Shown piece by piece: positions 33,036 through 44,154 of a DNA stretch of 64,000 nucleotides (positions are counted from its first letter, which is position 1; every line of letters begins with the position of its first letter). The stretch spans positions 124,001 to 188,000 of the forward strand of contig NZ_VTUC01000003.1 in NCBI RefSeq assembly GCF_008364555.1, given 5' to 3'. The notes under the pieces are model-generated. The model did no database searches. It worked only from the letters and a program-made list of their open reading frames with translations, and was not told where the DNA came from. The translations under genes and the position numbers were made by a program. The DNA comes from Enterobacter vonholyi (GTDB lineage: Bacteria > Pseudomonadota > Gammaproteobacteria > Enterobacterales > Enterobacteriaceae).

Positions 33036-33302
33036 TGTATTTCCCCAACTTATAGGTTTAGTGTTGTGGAACTAAAGTCTAGCCTGGCGACTGAACTTTA
33101 GCCTGTATTGTTAGCGCTGACGTTTCGATCGTCATTAAACATTATGCAGCGAAAGCAAGACTTGAACCAAATCATAAAATCGATTCAGCAAGGCTATTTC
33201 ATTCACCGATTAATTTCACGCATCAAAATAATTGCTGGTTTAAATACCAGACCCAACGGGGTGAAGCAATGCCAGGAGGGGTAAAAGTTTGAAGCAGGCC
33301 AC
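33036..33302 (-). promoter_or_regulatory. ptsH upstream control region
   Basis: The 317-bp gap between ptsH and cysK holds no gene. Near the ptsH start there is a TAGACTTTAGTT segment conserved in E. coli, with a GGGG-containing ribosome-binding site. The far end carries a CRP-like site (33288-33303) and the cysK terminator. Two or more promoters are likely, as known for E. coli ptsH. Confidence 0.6.
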
Positions 33303-33303
33303 A
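33288..33303 (-). promoter_or_regulatory. CRP-like site upstream of ptsH
   Basis: On the minus strand TGTGGCCTGCTTCAAA fits the TGTGA-N6-TCACA pattern in its core and matches the E. coli ptsH P0 CRP site as I remember it. It abuts the cysK terminator hairpin. Confidence 0.5.
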
Positions 33304-33330
33304 AAAAAGCACCTGAAAAGGTGCTTTTTT
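33303..33330 (-). terminator. cysK terminator
   Basis: Stem AAAAAAGCACCT / AGGTGCTTTTTT with a GAAA loop, 22 bp past the cysK stop on the minus strand. It separates cysK from the ptsH promoter. Confidence 0.92.
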
Positions 33331-33352
33331 ACGCGTTATTAACATGCTGGCA

Positions 33353-34324
33353 CTACTGTTGCAGCTCTTTTTCGGTAAACAGATCGGCAAACAGTGCGGT
33401 GCTCAGGTAACGCTCACCCGAGGACGGAAGGATAACCACAATATTCTTATTGGTAAAGGCTTCGTCTTCCTGCAGCTTGAGCGCTGCCGCAACGGCCGCA
33501 CCGGAAGAGATACCCGCCAGAATGCCTTCTTCATCCATCAGGCGACGCGCGGTAGAGATGGCCTCTTCGTTAGTGATGGTGACCACTTTATCGATCAGCT
33601 TCAGATCCAGGTTGCCCGGAATGAAGCCTGCGCCAATACCCTGGATTTTATGCGGGCCTGGTTTGAGCTCTTCACCGGCCAGGGCCTGGGTGATAACCGG
33701 TGAGTCAGTCGGCTCAACGGCAACGGTGATCAGGTCTTTTTTACCCTTTGTGCCTTTAATATAGCGTGACACGCCGGTCAGCGTACCGCCGGTACCCACG
33801 CCGGAGATAAAGACGTCAACCTGGCCGTCGGTATCTTCCCAGATTTCCGGACCGGTGGTCTTCTCGTGAATTTCCGGGTTTGCCGGGTTGCTGAACTGCT
33901 GCAGCAGCAGATATTTCGCCGGATCGCTGGCCACAATCTCTTCGGCTTTCTGAATGGCGCCCTTCATGCCCTTCGCGCCTTCGGTCAGAACCAGGTTCGC
34001 GCCCAGCGCTTTAAGCAGCTTACGACGCTCGATGCTCATCGTTTCTGGCATAGTCAGCGTCAGCTTGTAGCCGCGCGCGGCAGCAACATAGGCCAGAGCA
34101 ATACCGGTGTTACCGCTGGTCGGTTCCACCAGCTCAACGCCAGGCTTCAGCACGCCACGTTTTTCAGCATCCCAAATCATGTTTGCACCGATACGGCATT
34201 TAACGCTGAAGCTCGGGTTACGTGATTCGACCTTCGCCAGAATGCGTCCATTACCGATACGGTTCAGTCGAACCAGGGGCGTATGACCGATAGTCAGCGA
34301 GTTGTCTTCATAAATCTTACTCAT
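33353..34324 (-). CDS. cysK: CysK, O-acetylserine sulfhydrylase A
   Basis: The main PLP-dependent cysteine synthase, converting O-acetylserine and sulfide to cysteine; it binds CysE. The 323-residue product has the PLP lysine in [14 protein letters not shown] (about residue 42), [29 protein letters not shown] and [14 protein letters not shown]. CysK is also a known activator of some contact-dependent toxins. Its upstream 163 bp should carry a CysB-dependent promoter. Confidence 0.98.
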   Translation of the reverse strand: MSKIYEDNSLTIGHTPLVRLNRIGNGRILAKVESRNPSFSVKCRIGANMIWDAEKRGVLKPGVELVEPTSGNTGIALAYVAAARGYKLTLTMPETMSIERRKLLKALGANLVLTEGAKGMKGAIQKAEEIVASDPAKYLLLQQFSNPANPEIHEKTTGPEIWEDTDGQVDVFISGVGTGGTLTGVSRYIKGTKGKKDLITVAVEPTDSPVITQALAGEELKPGPHKIQGIGAGFIPGNLDLKLIDKVVTITNEEAISTARRLMDEEGILAGISSGAAVAAALKLQEDEAFTNKNIVVILPSSGERYLSTALFADLFTEKELQQ

Positions 34325-34448
34325 GGCCTGTCCTTAACTGTATGAAATTGGGATACCGACCCAGCATACCTGTTGAGCAGGTAGGGGGAAGTAAGGAATT
34401 CGCATATCTATATACTGCAAGGAAATAATGGGGATCAGTATGGAATAA

Positions 34449-34468
34449 GGGGCGGCATAAGCCACCCC
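34449..34468 (-). terminator. Probable cysZ terminator
   Basis: On the minus strand GGGGTGGC-TTAT-GCCGCCCC (one G-U pair) is followed by TTATTCC, a moderate rho-independent terminator 19 bp past the cysZ stop. Confidence 0.6.
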
Positions 34469-34487
34469 TGCTTTACACATTTTTGCA

Positions 34488-35249
34488 TTATTTCCATAAC
34501 GCGTGCTTAGCACGGTAGCAGTCGACCCACATCGCCGTCGCGCCGCAAACGGCTACGGGCATGATGAACAGATTCAGGAAGGGAATCATGGTGAACAGGC
34601 TGGTCAGTGCGCCAAACTGCATATTGGCGACCTTCTGGCTGCGCAGGGCGGTGCGCATCTCTTTAAACGGTACCTTGTGGTTATCGAAAGGATAGTCGCA
34701 GTACTGAATGGCCAGCATCCAGGCGCTGAACAGGAACCACAGCACCGGTGCCACGGTCTGGCCAATGCCTGGCACAAAATAGAGGATAAGCAGCACGAGC
34801 GCGCGGGGCAGGTACCAGGCAAACTTCTGCCATTCGCGCTTCATAATGCGAGGGAGGTCTTTCATGATCCCCCATATCCCTGTGTCCGGCGGCGTCGCAC
34901 CGGTAAGCCGCGCTTCCAGCTGTTCCGCCAGCAGACCGTTAAACGGTGCGGCTATCCAGTTTGCAATTGTCGAGAAGAAGTAGCCAAACACCAGCAGCAC
35001 GGAGATCACCGCCACCGGCCAGAGCAGGTAGTTAAGCCACTGCAGCCAGTCCGGCACGTAACTCATCAGCGACGGGATCCAGCTCTCCAGCTTTGTAAAC
35101 AGCCACCAGAACGCGCCGCCCATAAGAATAATGTTGATCAATAGCGGCAGAATGACGAAGCGTCGAATCCCCGGCAGGGAGACCAGTTTCCAGCCCTGAG
35201 AAAAATACCAGACGCCGCTGCGCGTGGGGGTAGAAGATGTTGAAACCAT
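34488..35249 (-). CDS. cysZ: CysZ, sulfate permease
   Basis: A proton-linked inner-membrane sulfate channel or transporter feeding cysteine synthesis. The 253-residue product equals E. coli CysZ in length and has the expected hydrophobic segments ([40 protein letters not shown]) and the conserved [12 protein letters not shown] chose the ATG at 35249 ([12 protein letters not shown]), the E. coli-type start, over an in-frame start 19 codons upstream. Confidence 0.96.
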   Translation of the reverse strand: MVSTSSTPTRSGVWYFSQGWKLVSLPGIRRFVILPLLINIILMGGAFWWLFTKLESWIPSLMSYVPDWLQWLNYLLWPVAVISVLLVFGYFFSTIANWIAAPFNGLLAEQLEARLTGATPPDTGIWGIMKDLPRIMKREWQKFAWYLPRALVLLILYFVPGIGQTVAPVLWFLFSAWMLAIQYCDYPFDNHKVPFKEMRTALRSQKVANMQFGALTSLFTMIPFLNLFIMPVAVCGATAMWVDCYRAKHALWK

Positions 35250-35479
35250 AGCCAGGCTGTACTCCTTTTTACACAACCAGTGGAATTGCACGCCTATATT
35301 ATCCACTTACGGAGCAATGACCAGTTCGGAAATGTTCGAAAAACCAGCAAAAAGCACGATTTCCTTCATCTTTATGCTGTGAATGCTCTGCACACACTTG
35401 CACTTGACGTAAACGGCAAATACTCTTAGTGAGTAAATGTTTGCCGTGGTGGCAAGGTGTTAGAACAACAGAGAATATA

Positions 35480-36463
35480 ATGATGCAGGATTTGCGTCTG
35501 ATATTAATCATTGTTGGCGCGATCGCCATAATCGCTTTACTGGTACATGGTTTCTGGACCAGCCGTAAAGAGCGTTCCTCGATGTTTCGCGATCGCCCAC
35601 TGAAGCGCATGAAGTCCAGTCGTGACGACGATGACAGTGAAGATGACATCGACGGCAGCGATGACGACGGCGTGGGTGAAGTTCGTGTTCATCGGGTCAA
35701 TACTGCGCCCGGCGCAGGCCATGGGGAGCATGAAGCGCCTCGTCCTTCGCAGCACCAGTATCAACCGCCGTATGCTTCTGCACAGCCGCGCCAGCCAGCG
35801 CCGCAGCCTGTGGAAGAACCGGTGCGCCAACCGCCGCAACAGCCTGTCTATCAGCAGCCTGCTGCGCCACAACCGGTTCAACAGCAACCGGTTCAGCAGC
35901 CCGTGCAGCAACAACCTGCTCAGCCGGTACAACAACCGCAGCAGCCTGTTCACTTACAGCCTGCTCCTCAGCCTGCTCCGGCCCCGCACGTTGAGCCTGA
36001 GCCCGTTGCAGAGCCAGAGCCGGTTGTTGAAAAACCGCAGCGTAAAGAAGCGGTGATCATCATGAACGTGGCCGCGCATCACGGTAGCCATCTCAATGGC
36101 GATGTGCTGCTTAACAGTATTCAACAGGCAGGCTTCAAGTTTGGCGATATGAATATTTTCCATCGCCACCTGAGCCCTGACGGTAGCGGTCCGGCGCTGT
36201 TCAGCCTGGCCAACATGGTTAACCCTGGCACCTTCGATCCGGAAATGACCGGTGATTTCGTGACCCCAGGCGTCACTATATTTATGCAGGTGCCGTCATA
36301 CGGTGATGAACTGCAAAACTTTAAGCTGATGCTGCAGTCCGCTCAGCACATCGCTGACGAAGTCGGTGGCGTGGTGCTCGACGATCAGCGTCGAATGATG
36401 ACCCCGCAGAAATTGCGCGAGTATCAGGACCGCATCCGCGAAGTTAAGGAAGCTAACGCGTAA
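35480..36463 (+). CDS. zipA: ZipA, FtsZ-anchoring division protein
   Basis: Anchors FtsZ to the inner membrane at mid-cell. The 327-residue product has an N-terminal membrane helix ([19 protein letters not shown], about residues 6-24), a basic and acidic stretch ([15 protein letters not shown]), a long proline/glutamine linker (about residues 85-190, with repeated QQPVQQ units) and a C-terminal FtsZ-binding domain beginning at [14 protein letters not shown]. The ATG at 35480 (MMQDLR) matches E. coli. The linker is the only part that differs greatly from E. coli. Confidence 0.97.
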   Translation: MMQDLRLILIIVGAIAIIALLVHGFWTSRKERSSMFRDRPLKRMKSSRDDDDSEDDIDGSDDDGVGEVRVHRVNTAPGAGHGEHEAPRPSQHQYQPPYASAQPRQPAPQPVEEPVRQPPQQPVYQQPAAPQPVQQQPVQQPVQQQPAQPVQQPQQPVHLQPAPQPAPAPHVEPEPVAEPEPVVEKPQRKEAVIIMNVAAHHGSHLNGDVLLNSIQQAGFKFGDMNIFHRHLSPDGSGPALFSLANMVNPGTFDPEMTGDFVTPGVTIFMQVPSYGDELQNFKLMLQSAQHIADEVGGVVLDDQRRMMTPQKLREYQDRIREVKEANA

Positions 36464-36490
36464 TCGCCGCGTTGACTTCAACTCCTCCTC

Positions 36491-36516
36491 AACCCCCGCA
36501 TGTCGGGGGTTTTTTC
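36491..36516 (+). terminator. Terminator between zipA and ligA
   Basis: Stem AACCCCCG / CGGGGGTT (36491-36498, 36504-36511) followed by a T-run. It ends zipA transcription 17 bp before the ligA start. Confidence 0.88.
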
Positions 36517-36523
36517 TCATTGA

Positions 36524-38548
<2,025 letters not shown>

Positions 38549-38549
38549 C

Positions 38550-38765
38550 GTGGAGAAAGAGCAGCTCGTTGAGATCGCCAATACGGAGATGCCGTTTGGT
38601 AAATACAAGGGCCGCAGGCTGATTGATTTGCCGGAGGAGTATCTGCTGTGGTTTGCCCGTAAGGATGAATTCCCAACAGGGCGACTGGGCGAGCTGATGG
38701 CTATCACGTTATTGATCAAAACCGAGGGGCTGACCCAGCTGGTGCAGCCCCTGAAACGTCCTTAA
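38550..38765 (+). CDS. ypeB: YpeB, small DUF3820 protein
   Basis: A 71-residue protein starting with GTG one base after the ligA stop, so it is almost certainly co-transcribed with ligA. It shows the DUF3820 core MPFGKYKGRRLIDLPEEYLLWF. This fold is related to a nuclease-associated module, but no function is established for YpeB. Its end nearly abuts the convergent yfeH. Confidence 0.92.
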   Translation: MEKEQLVEIANTEMPFGKYKGRRLIDLPEEYLLWFARKDEFPTGRLGELMAITLLIKTEGLTQLVQPLKRP

Positions 38766-38766
38766 C

Positions 38767-39762
38767 TTAAGCCTTCGCGGCGCGGGTCTCTTCCTGCGCC
38801 AGCTTTTCGGTCTGGCGCTTGTAGCGACGCGCCAGCACCGCGCAGACCATCAGTTGGATCTGGTGGAAAATCATCAGCGGCAGCACCATCATCCCAATCA
38901 CCGAGGTCGGGAACAGAATGTTGGCCATCGGGATGCCGTTCGCCAGGCTCTTTTTCGAACCGCAGAACACAATCGTGATTTCATCCGCTTTGTTGAAGCC
39001 GCACTTGCGTGCCACAAAGACGTTTACCGCAATCACAATCGCCAGCAGGACGATGCTGACCACCACGATAAACAGCAGCGAGCCTGCCCCCACCTTGTGC
39101 CAGATCCCGTTCACGACCGCTTCGCTAAAGGCGGAGTAAACCACCAGCAGAATCGAGGTCTGGTCGGTTTTTGAAATCCATTTTTTATGCTTCGCCACAA
39201 ACGCCCCGGTCCACGGTCGGGAAAGATGCCCCAGCACAAACGGCAGCAGCAGCTGCAGACAGATTTTGCCCACCTGCTCAAGGTTACCTTCCGCACCGTG
39301 CATGTTCATCAGCAGGCCTACCAGCAGCGGGGAGACGAAAATTCCTAACAGGCTGGACGCGGATGCTGAACAAACCGCCGCCGCTACGTTGCCGCCAGCC
39401 AGCGAGGTAAACGCAATGGCGGACTGCACGGTCGCGGGCAGAATGCACAGATAGAGGAAGCCCGTATAAAGGGCCGGATCGACGTTTACCGGTGCCCACC
39501 AGGCAAACAGCACGCCGAGGATCGGGAACAGAATGAACGTGCTGCACATCACCCACAGGTGTAGTCGCCAGTGGCTACCGCCCGCGATAATGGCTTCGCG
39601 GGAGAGCTTTGCGCCGTGCATAAAGAACAGTAGCGCGATGGCGGCCGTCGTCAGCCCTTCAAAAAACGGGACGAAACCGCCGCGAGCGGGGAAGAAAGAG
39701 GCCAGTAAAACGGTAACTACCAGGGTGAGCGTAAACGGATCAACAATACGAAATAGTTTCAT
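38767..39762 (-). CDS. yfeH: YfeH, bile acid:sodium symporter-family transporter
   Basis: A 331-residue inner-membrane protein of the BASS superfamily, SBF-like type. It has about ten hydrophobic helices and the family segments FFMHGAKLSREAI, LPATVQSAIAFTSLAGGN and CGSKKSLANGIPMANILFP. The substrate is unknown. It is divergent from the LysR regulator yfeR over an 89-bp gap; by analogy with such pairs yfeR may control it. Confidence 0.92.
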   Translation of the reverse strand: MKLFRIVDPFTLTLVVTVLLASFFPARGGFVPFFEGLTTAAIALLFFMHGAKLSREAIIAGGSHWRLHLWVMCSTFILFPILGVLFAWWAPVNVDPALYTGFLYLCILPATVQSAIAFTSLAGGNVAAAVCSASASSLLGIFVSPLLVGLLMNMHGAEGNLEQVGKICLQLLLPFVLGHLSRPWTGAFVAKHKKWISKTDQTSILLVVYSAFSEAVVNGIWHKVGAGSLLFIVVVSIVLLAIVIAVNVFVARKCGFNKADEITIVFCGSKKSLANGIPMANILFPTSVIGMMVLPLMIFHQIQLMVCAVLARRYKRQTEKLAQEETRAAKA

Positions 39763-39834
39763 AATGACTCCTGAAAACAGATGACGCTATTGTGCTTTTT
39801 TCCATTTGAGAAATAAAATTGATTTATTGCATCC

Positions 39835-39844
39835 ATTCATGAAT
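39835..39844. promoter_or_regulatory. Palindrome in the yfeH-yfeR control region
   Basis: ATTCATGAAT, a perfect 10-bp palindrome in the 89-bp divergent intergenic region, a plausible part of a LysR-type operator. No experimental support is known to me. Confidence 0.3.
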
Positions 39845-39851
39845 TAAACAG

Positions 39852-40793
39852 ATGAATTATTCACTACGTCAGCTTCGTGTTTTTGTCACCGTGGCGCAGG
39901 CTCGTAGCTTTAGCCGGGCAGGAGAGATGATTGGCCTGAGCCAGTCGGCGGTTAGCCACAGCGTGAAAGAACTGGAAAATCAGACTGGCGTCCGGTTACT
40001 TGACCGAACCACGCGCGAAGTGGTGCTGACCGAAGCGGGGCAGCAGCTCGCTCTGCGCCTTGAACGGTTGCTGGATGAGCTCAACAGCACGCTCAGAGAC
40101 GTGGGGAGGCTGGGCCAGCAGCTTTCGGGTACCGTGCGGGTCGCGGCCAGCCAGACGATATCCGCACACCTTATACCTCAGTGTATTGCCGAGGGAAGCC
40201 ATCGCTACCCGGACATTGATTTTGTGCTGCATGACAGGCCGCAACAGTGGGTGCTGGAGAGCATCCGCCAGGGGGATGTCGATTTTGGTATTGTTATCGA
40301 TCCCGGTCAGGCAAGCGATCTGGCGTGCGAAAGCGTACTTTCTGAGCCTTTTTTGCTGCTCTGCCGTGACGACGATCCGCTGGCCTCGTTGCCGGAGGTC
40401 AGCTGGCAGTCCCTGCAGGGCGCGAATCTGGTATTACAGGATTATGCCTCGGGCAGCCGTCCGTTGATTGATTCCGCGCTGATGAATCAGGGCGTAAAGG
40501 CAACAATCGTGCAGGAGATTGGTCACCCGGCGACGCTGTTTCCCATGGTGGAAGCCGGCATTGGCATCAGCGTATTGCCCGCCCTGGCGCTCCCCCTGCC
40601 GCAGGGAAGCAGACTGGCCGTCAGGCGATTAACGCCCGTTGTCGAGCGAAAGCTGATGCTGGTGCGGCGAAAAAATCGTTCACTCTCGGGGGCGGCGCAG
40701 GCTATCTGGGAAGTGGTGCGTATCCAGGCACAACGATTAACCGAAGCCCGCATACGCGACCCACTGTTTAACGCATCAGAAGATCAGATGTAG
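39852..40793 (+). CDS. yfeR: YfeR, LysR-family transcriptional regulator
   Basis: A 313-residue LysR-type regulator with the N-terminal winged helix-turn-helix ([20 protein letters not shown]...[14 protein letters not shown], residues 5-45) and a periplasmic-binding-like effector domain. Homologous to E. coli YfeR, which is reported to respond to osmolarity and to affect yfeH. The effector here is not known. The last 10 bases overlap the end of the convergent FlxA-like gene. Confidence 0.9.
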   Translation: MNYSLRQLRVFVTVAQARSFSRAGEMIGLSQSAVSHSVKELENQTGVRLLDRTTREVVLTEAGQQLALRLERLLDELNSTLRDVGRLGQQLSGTVRVAASQTISAHLIPQCIAEGSHRYPDIDFVLHDRPQQWVLESIRQGDVDFGIVIDPGQASDLACESVLSEPFLLLCRDDDPLASLPEVSWQSLQGANLVLQDYASGSRPLIDSALMNQGVKATIVQEIGHPATLFPMVEAGIGISVLPALALPLPQGSRLAVRRLTPVVERKLMLVRRKNRSLSGAAQAIWEVVRIQAQRLTEARIRDPLFNASEDQM

Positions 40794-41122
40794 ATATCAA
40801 TCTGATTATTGTCTGACGGGCTATTCACGCCTTCCACTTTGCCCAGTTTTTGTTCCTGCTTCTTCTGGGCCTCTTCGGCCTGCTGGCGCTGCAGCGCCGC
40901 GAGCTGAGCCTGCAGCACTTTGAGCTGGGTCTGAATAAGTTCCTGCTGCTTTTTCTTCTCGTCGGTGCTGATGGGGCTGTTCGACAGCTCTTTTAACTGC
41001 TGGGTCAGTTTTTTGATCTTGTCGAGAATGCGGGTGATTTGCGCAGAGATATCGTTACTGCTCGAAGTTCCACTCGCGCCGCTGGTTTGAATCTGTTGGG
41101 TTGAAGCCTGAATGGTCGTCAT
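40784..41122 (-). CDS. FlxA-like coiled-coil protein
   Basis: A 112-residue hydrophilic protein with no signal peptide or membrane helix. A Ser/Thr-rich start ([21 protein letters not shown]) is followed by a long helical region with heptad leucines ([41 protein letters not shown]), typical of the FlxA family. In E. coli flxA is a FliA-dependent late flagellar-regulon gene. Here a near-consensus sigma-28 promoter lies at 41150-41176, which supports the same control. The cellular role of FlxA proteins is unknown. It is convergent with, and overlaps, yfeR by 10 bases. Confidence 0.85.
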   Translation of the reverse strand: MTTIQASTQQIQTSGASGTSSSNDISAQITRILDKIKKLTQQLKELSNSPISTDEKKKQQELIQTQLKVLQAQLAALQRQQAEEAQKKQEQKLGKVEGVNSPSDNNQIDIYI

Positions 41123-41149
41123 ACTTTTTCCTCGTGTTATAAAACAGAG

Positions 41150-41176
41150 GTATCGGCACCAATGGGATTAGCTTGA
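41150..41176 (-). promoter_or_regulatory. Predicted sigma-28 (FliA) promoter of the FlxA-like gene
   Basis: On the minus strand TCAAGCTA, exactly 11 bp, then GCCGATAC; the FliA consensus is TAAAGTTT-N11-GCCGATAA. The -10 matches at 7 of 8 positions. The predicted start lies about 20 nt before the ATG at 41122. Confidence 0.65.
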
Positions 41177-41270
41177 GCAAAACTGCCATATCTGGCAGGG
41201 AGTTGCATCGATACACAATCAGTATTGATTGCGACGTTGAAGGCAGGGAAGTAGACAAACTGCGGATAGC

Positions 41271-41297
41271 AAAAAAGCGCCTTTAGGGCGCTTTTTT
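41271..41297 (-). terminator. Terminator of the Val/Lys tRNA operon
   Basis: Stem AAAAAAGCGCC / GGCGCTTTTTT around TTTAG, 5 bp past the tRNA-Lys CCA end on the minus strand. Confidence 0.92.
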
Positions 41298-41301
41298 ACA
41301 T

Positions 41302-41377
41302 TGGTGGGTCGTGCAGGATTCGAACCTGCGACCAATTGATTAAAAGTCAACTGCTCTACCAACTGAGCTAACGACCC
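41302..41377 (-). tRNA. lysV: tRNA-Lys (anticodon UUU)
   Basis: A 76-nt cloverleaf with acceptor GGGTCGT / ACGACCC, anticodon TTT in TTGACTTTTAATCAA, T-loop TTCGAAT and an encoded CCA. It is the last gene of the Val-Val-Val-Lys operon, as in E. coli valUXY-lysV. Confidence 0.97.
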
Positions 41378-41381
41378 GAAA

Positions 41382-41457
41382 TGGTGGGCGATGACGGGCT
41401 CGAACCGCCGACCCCCTCCGTGTAAAGGAGATGCTCTACCAACTGAGCTAATCGCCC
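41382..41457 (-). tRNA. valY: tRNA-Val (anticodon UAC), third in operon
   Basis: 76 nt with acceptor GGGCGAT / ATCGCCC, anticodon TAC (CTCCTTTACACGGAG) and encoded CCA. Only 4 bp separate it from tRNA-Lys. Confidence 0.97.
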
Positions 41458-41486
41458 ATTTCGGAACTGCTGCGATAAGGTGAGAA

Positions 41487-41562
41487 TGGTGGGCGATGAC
41501 GGGCTCGAACCGCCGACCCCCTCCGTGTAAAGGAGATGCTCTACCAACTGAGCTAATCGCCC
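41487..41562 (-). tRNA. valX: tRNA-Val (anticodon UAC), second in operon
   Basis: Identical in sequence to the copy at 41382, with anticodon TAC and encoded CCA. Confidence 0.97.
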
Positions 41563-41603
41563 AATCTCAATTCTTATCTACACTGCGGGTCTACCGAAGT
41601 AGA

Positions 41604-41679
41604 TGGTGGGTGATGACGGGCTCGAACCGCCGACCCCCTCCGTGTAAAGGAGATGCTCTACCAACTGAGCTAATCACCC
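41604..41679 (-). tRNA. valU: tRNA-Val (anticodon UAC), first in operon
   Basis: Same as the other two copies except acceptor GGGTGAT / ATCACCC: one C-G pair is replaced by a T-A pair, a compensated change. Anticodon TAC, encoded CCA. It is nearest to the operon promoter. Confidence 0.97.
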
Positions 41680-41696
41680 CCGCTGTGTGGAGTCGC

Positions 41697-41724
41697 ATTA
41701 TAGGGAGAGTTGAAAATGAGTCAA
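41697..41724 (-). promoter_or_regulatory. Promoter of the Val/Lys tRNA operon
   Basis: On the minus strand TTGACT, 16 bp, then a perfect TATAAT, about 18 bp before the first tRNA-Val. Strong sigma-70 tRNA promoter. Confidence 0.88.
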
Positions 41725-41937
41725 CGCATTTTCTAAAGTTTTTATTCGTTCGTCGTAAAATTAAACAAAACGATCGCGAAACGGGCTGTGGCGCATGATT
41801 TCTAAACAAAAATCGCAAACTCGGTCACGATAAAGGGATCAACATTGAGGAATCCCCCCACAGTGATAGAATATTGCCCATCGTTTTTTCCCCAGGATTT
41901 GCCGATTGCCGGCATCTTTATAACGTAAGGCCATTTC

Positions 41938-43353
41938 ATGAAAATCAAAACTCGCTTCGCGCCGAGCCCGACAGGCTATCTGCACGTCGGTGGTGCACGT
42001 ACCGCTCTCTATTCCTGGCTTTTCGCACGCCACAACAAAGGTGAGTTCGTGCTGCGTATTGAAGACACCGATCTTGAGCGCTCCACGCCGGAAGCAATTG
42101 AAGCCATTATGGATGGGATGAACTGGCTGAATCTGGAATGGGACGAAGGCCCTTATTTCCAGACCAAACGCTTTGACCGCTATAACGCGGTCATTGATGA
42201 AATGCTGGTCGCGGGCACGGCGTATAAGTGCTATTGCTCCAAAGAGCGTCTGGATGCGCTGCGCGAAGAGCAGATGACGAATGGTGAAAAGCCGCGTTAT
42301 GACGGCCGCTGCCGCCATGACCACAGTGAGCACGCTGCTGATGAGCCTTGCGTGGTGCGTTTTGCTAACCCGCAAGAGGGGTCTGTGATCTTTGACGACC
42401 AGATCCGTGGCCCGATCGAATTCAGCAACCAGGAGCTGGACGATCTGATTATCCGCCGCACCGATGGTTCCCCAACCTACAACTTCTGCGTGGTGGTTGA
42501 CGACTGGGATATGGAAATTACTCACGTTGTCCGTGGTGAAGACCACATCAACAACACGCCACGTCAGATCAACATCCTGAAGGCGCTGAACGCCCCTGTG
42601 CCTGTTTATGCGCACGTCTCCATGATCAACGGCGACGACGGGAAAAAACTGTCTAAACGTCACGGCGCGGTCAGCGTCATGCAGTATCGCGATGACGGTT
42701 ATCTGCCAGAAGCGCTGCTGAACTATCTGGTGCGTCTGGGCTGGGCTCACGGTGACCAGGAGATCTTCAGCCGCGAAGAGATGATCGAACTGTTCTCTCT
42801 GAGCTCTGTCAGCAAATCAGCGAGCGCGTTTAATACCGACAAGCTCCTGTGGCTGAACCATCACTACATCAATACCATGCAGCCAGAATATGTAGCGACT
42901 TACCTGCAGTGGCACATTGAGCAGGCAAATATTGATACCCGCACTGGCCCTGAGCTGGCGGATCTGGTGAAACTGCTCGGCGAGCGCTGCAAAACTCTGA
43001 AAGAGATTGCTGAAAGTTGCCGCTACTTCTATGAAGAGTTTGCTGAGTTCGACGCGGACGCCGCGAAGAAACATCTCCGTCCGGTTGCGCGTCAGCCGCT
43101 GGAAGTGGTGCGTGACAAGCTGGCTGCGCTCACCGAATGGACCGCTGAGAATGTGCATCACGCCATTCAGGCGACGGCGGACGAGCTGGAAGTCGGCATG
43201 GGTAAAGTCGGTATGCCACTGCGCGTTGCGGTGACCGGTGCAGGTCAGTCTCCGGCGCTGGACGTAACGGTTCATGCCATCGGCAAATCACGCAGCGTGG
43301 CGCGCATTAACAAGGCGCTGGACTTTATCGCTGAACGAGAAAATCAGCAGTAA
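41938..43353 (+). CDS. gltX: GltX, glutamyl-tRNA synthetase
   Basis: Charges tRNA-Glu. The 471-residue class I synthetase shows the HIGH-like motif in [15 protein letters not shown] (residues 8-22), the E. coli-type zinc-binding cluster (CYCSKER...CRHDH, about residues 98-127) and the KMSKS-like loop [11 protein letters not shown] (about residue 237). It is divergent from the Val/Lys tRNA operon, as in E. coli. Confidence 0.98.
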   Translation: MKIKTRFAPSPTGYLHVGGARTALYSWLFARHNKGEFVLRIEDTDLERSTPEAIEAIMDGMNWLNLEWDEGPYFQTKRFDRYNAVIDEMLVAGTAYKCYCSKERLDALREEQMTNGEKPRYDGRCRHDHSEHAADEPCVVRFANPQEGSVIFDDQIRGPIEFSNQELDDLIIRRTDGSPTYNFCVVVDDWDMEITHVVRGEDHINNTPRQINILKALNAPVPVYAHVSMINGDDGKKLSKRHGAVSVMQYRDDGYLPEALLNYLVRLGWAHGDQEIFSREEMIELFSLSSVSKSASAFNTDKLLWLNHHYINTMQPEYVATYLQWHIEQANIDTRTGPELADLVKLLGERCKTLKEIAESCRYFYEEFAEFDADAAKKHLRPVARQPLEVVRDKLAALTEWTAENVHHAIQATADELEVGMGKVGMPLRVAVTGAGQSPALDVTVHAIGKSRSVARINKALDFIAERENQQ

Positions 43354-43371
43354 TAACGTCTCAGATAAAAC

Positions 43372-43399
43372 AAACGGCAGGGGAACCTGCCGTTTTTTT
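43372..43399 (+). terminator. gltX terminator
   Basis: Stem AAACGGCAGG / CCTGCCGTTT around GGAA, followed by T's. It overlaps the end of the convergent yfeD and may also act leftward. Confidence 0.9.
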
Positions 43400-43790
43400 A
43401 TGCTTCTTCTTCTGCAATACCCAGACGCTTAAGAAATCCGTGTATGCCTTCGCGCTTCAATAACGCATCCAGACGCTTCTGCTCCGGCTTAGTCATACTC
43501 TCCAGCGTCTCAATAATGCCCGGATACAGGTTTGAAGAGGGGGTATTGTAGGAAGACGTGGCCTCCGCGAGATGGTAAACCTCGTGAGGGGTGCGAATTG
43601 CCGGAAGGCTCATAATATGTTCCTTCACGCGCGCATCGACATGAATGAGTCGCGCGCGACCGCCTTTCACGCCGTTGAGCCCTTCGGTTTTCCATCCCTG
43701 CTGGCGTATCCAACGATTAACCGTTTGCCTGGCAACGCCCAAACTCTCCGCCAGCTCTTCCGTGGTCATTTTGCTCCGTAATCTTTTCAT
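43398..43790 (-). CDS. yfeD: YfeD, helix-turn-helix DUF1323 protein
   Basis: A 130-residue putative DNA-binding protein. The N-terminal helix-turn-helix (MTTEELAESLGVARQTVNRWIRQQGW, residues 8-33) is followed by the family block VKGGRARLIHVDARVKEHI, and the C terminus ends in KRLDALLKREGIHGFLKRLGI. It is a paralogue of the adjacent yfeC. E. coli YfeD is of the same length; no target is established. It follows yfeC by 1 bp, so they form an operon. Confidence 0.92.
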   Translation of the reverse strand: MKRLRSKMTTEELAESLGVARQTVNRWIRQQGWKTEGLNGVKGGRARLIHVDARVKEHIMSLPAIRTPHEVYHLAEATSSYNTPSSNLYPGIIETLESMTKPEQKRLDALLKREGIHGFLKRLGIAEEEA

Positions 43791-43791
43791 A

Positions 43792-44154
43792 TCAATCCCG
43801 ATCGCGAATCCCTAAACGTTGCAACAATCCGGTGATACCTTCCCGCAGTAATAGCGATGTCATCTGCTTCTGCTCTTCCGGCGTCATTTCATTGGCTAGC
43901 GTCAGGAGCAGGGTGTGAAGTGAACTATCATGACTGACGCCTTCTGGCAGTTCGGATGTTTCGCTTGCCCGACGTGCACTGCGGATAAATTCACGGACTT
44001 TTTCGTTCACATGTACCAGACGCGCTTTCCCGCCCTGGACGCCTGGCTTTGGTGACGTAATCCAACCCTCTTTGCGTACCCATTTATTGATGGTCTGTCG
44101 GCTATAGCCAGTGAGGAGGGCTAACTCTTCTGGCGTCATTCGTTCCTTGATCAT
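43792..44154 (-). CDS. yfeC: YfeC, helix-turn-helix DUF1323 protein
   Basis: A 120-residue paralogue of YfeD with the same plan: helix-turn-helix MTPEELALLTGYSRQTINKW (residues 6-25), VQGGKARLVHVNEKVREFI and C-terminal EEQKQMTSLLLREGITGLLQRLGI. E. coli YfeC has been reported to act as a transcription factor; direct targets here are unknown. It is the first gene of the yfeC-yfeD pair, which lies between gltX and the tRNA-Ala array. Confidence 0.92.
   Translation of the reverse strand: MIKERMTPEELALLTGYSRQTINKWVRKEGWITSPKPGVQGGKARLVHVNEKVREFIRSARRASETSELPEGVSHDSSLHTLLLTLANEMTPEEQKQMTSLLLREGITGLLQRLGIRDRD

Noticed and set aside
35750-36040. Direct repeats in zipA that could resemble a repeat array
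   Set aside because: They are short, irregular Pro/Gln codon repeats of the ZipA linker in frame, not a CRISPR array or mobile repeat.
41496-41798. Plus-strand frame with repeated TGSNRRPPPCKGDALPTEL
   Set aside because: Antisense of two tRNA-Val genes; a known kind of spurious annotation.
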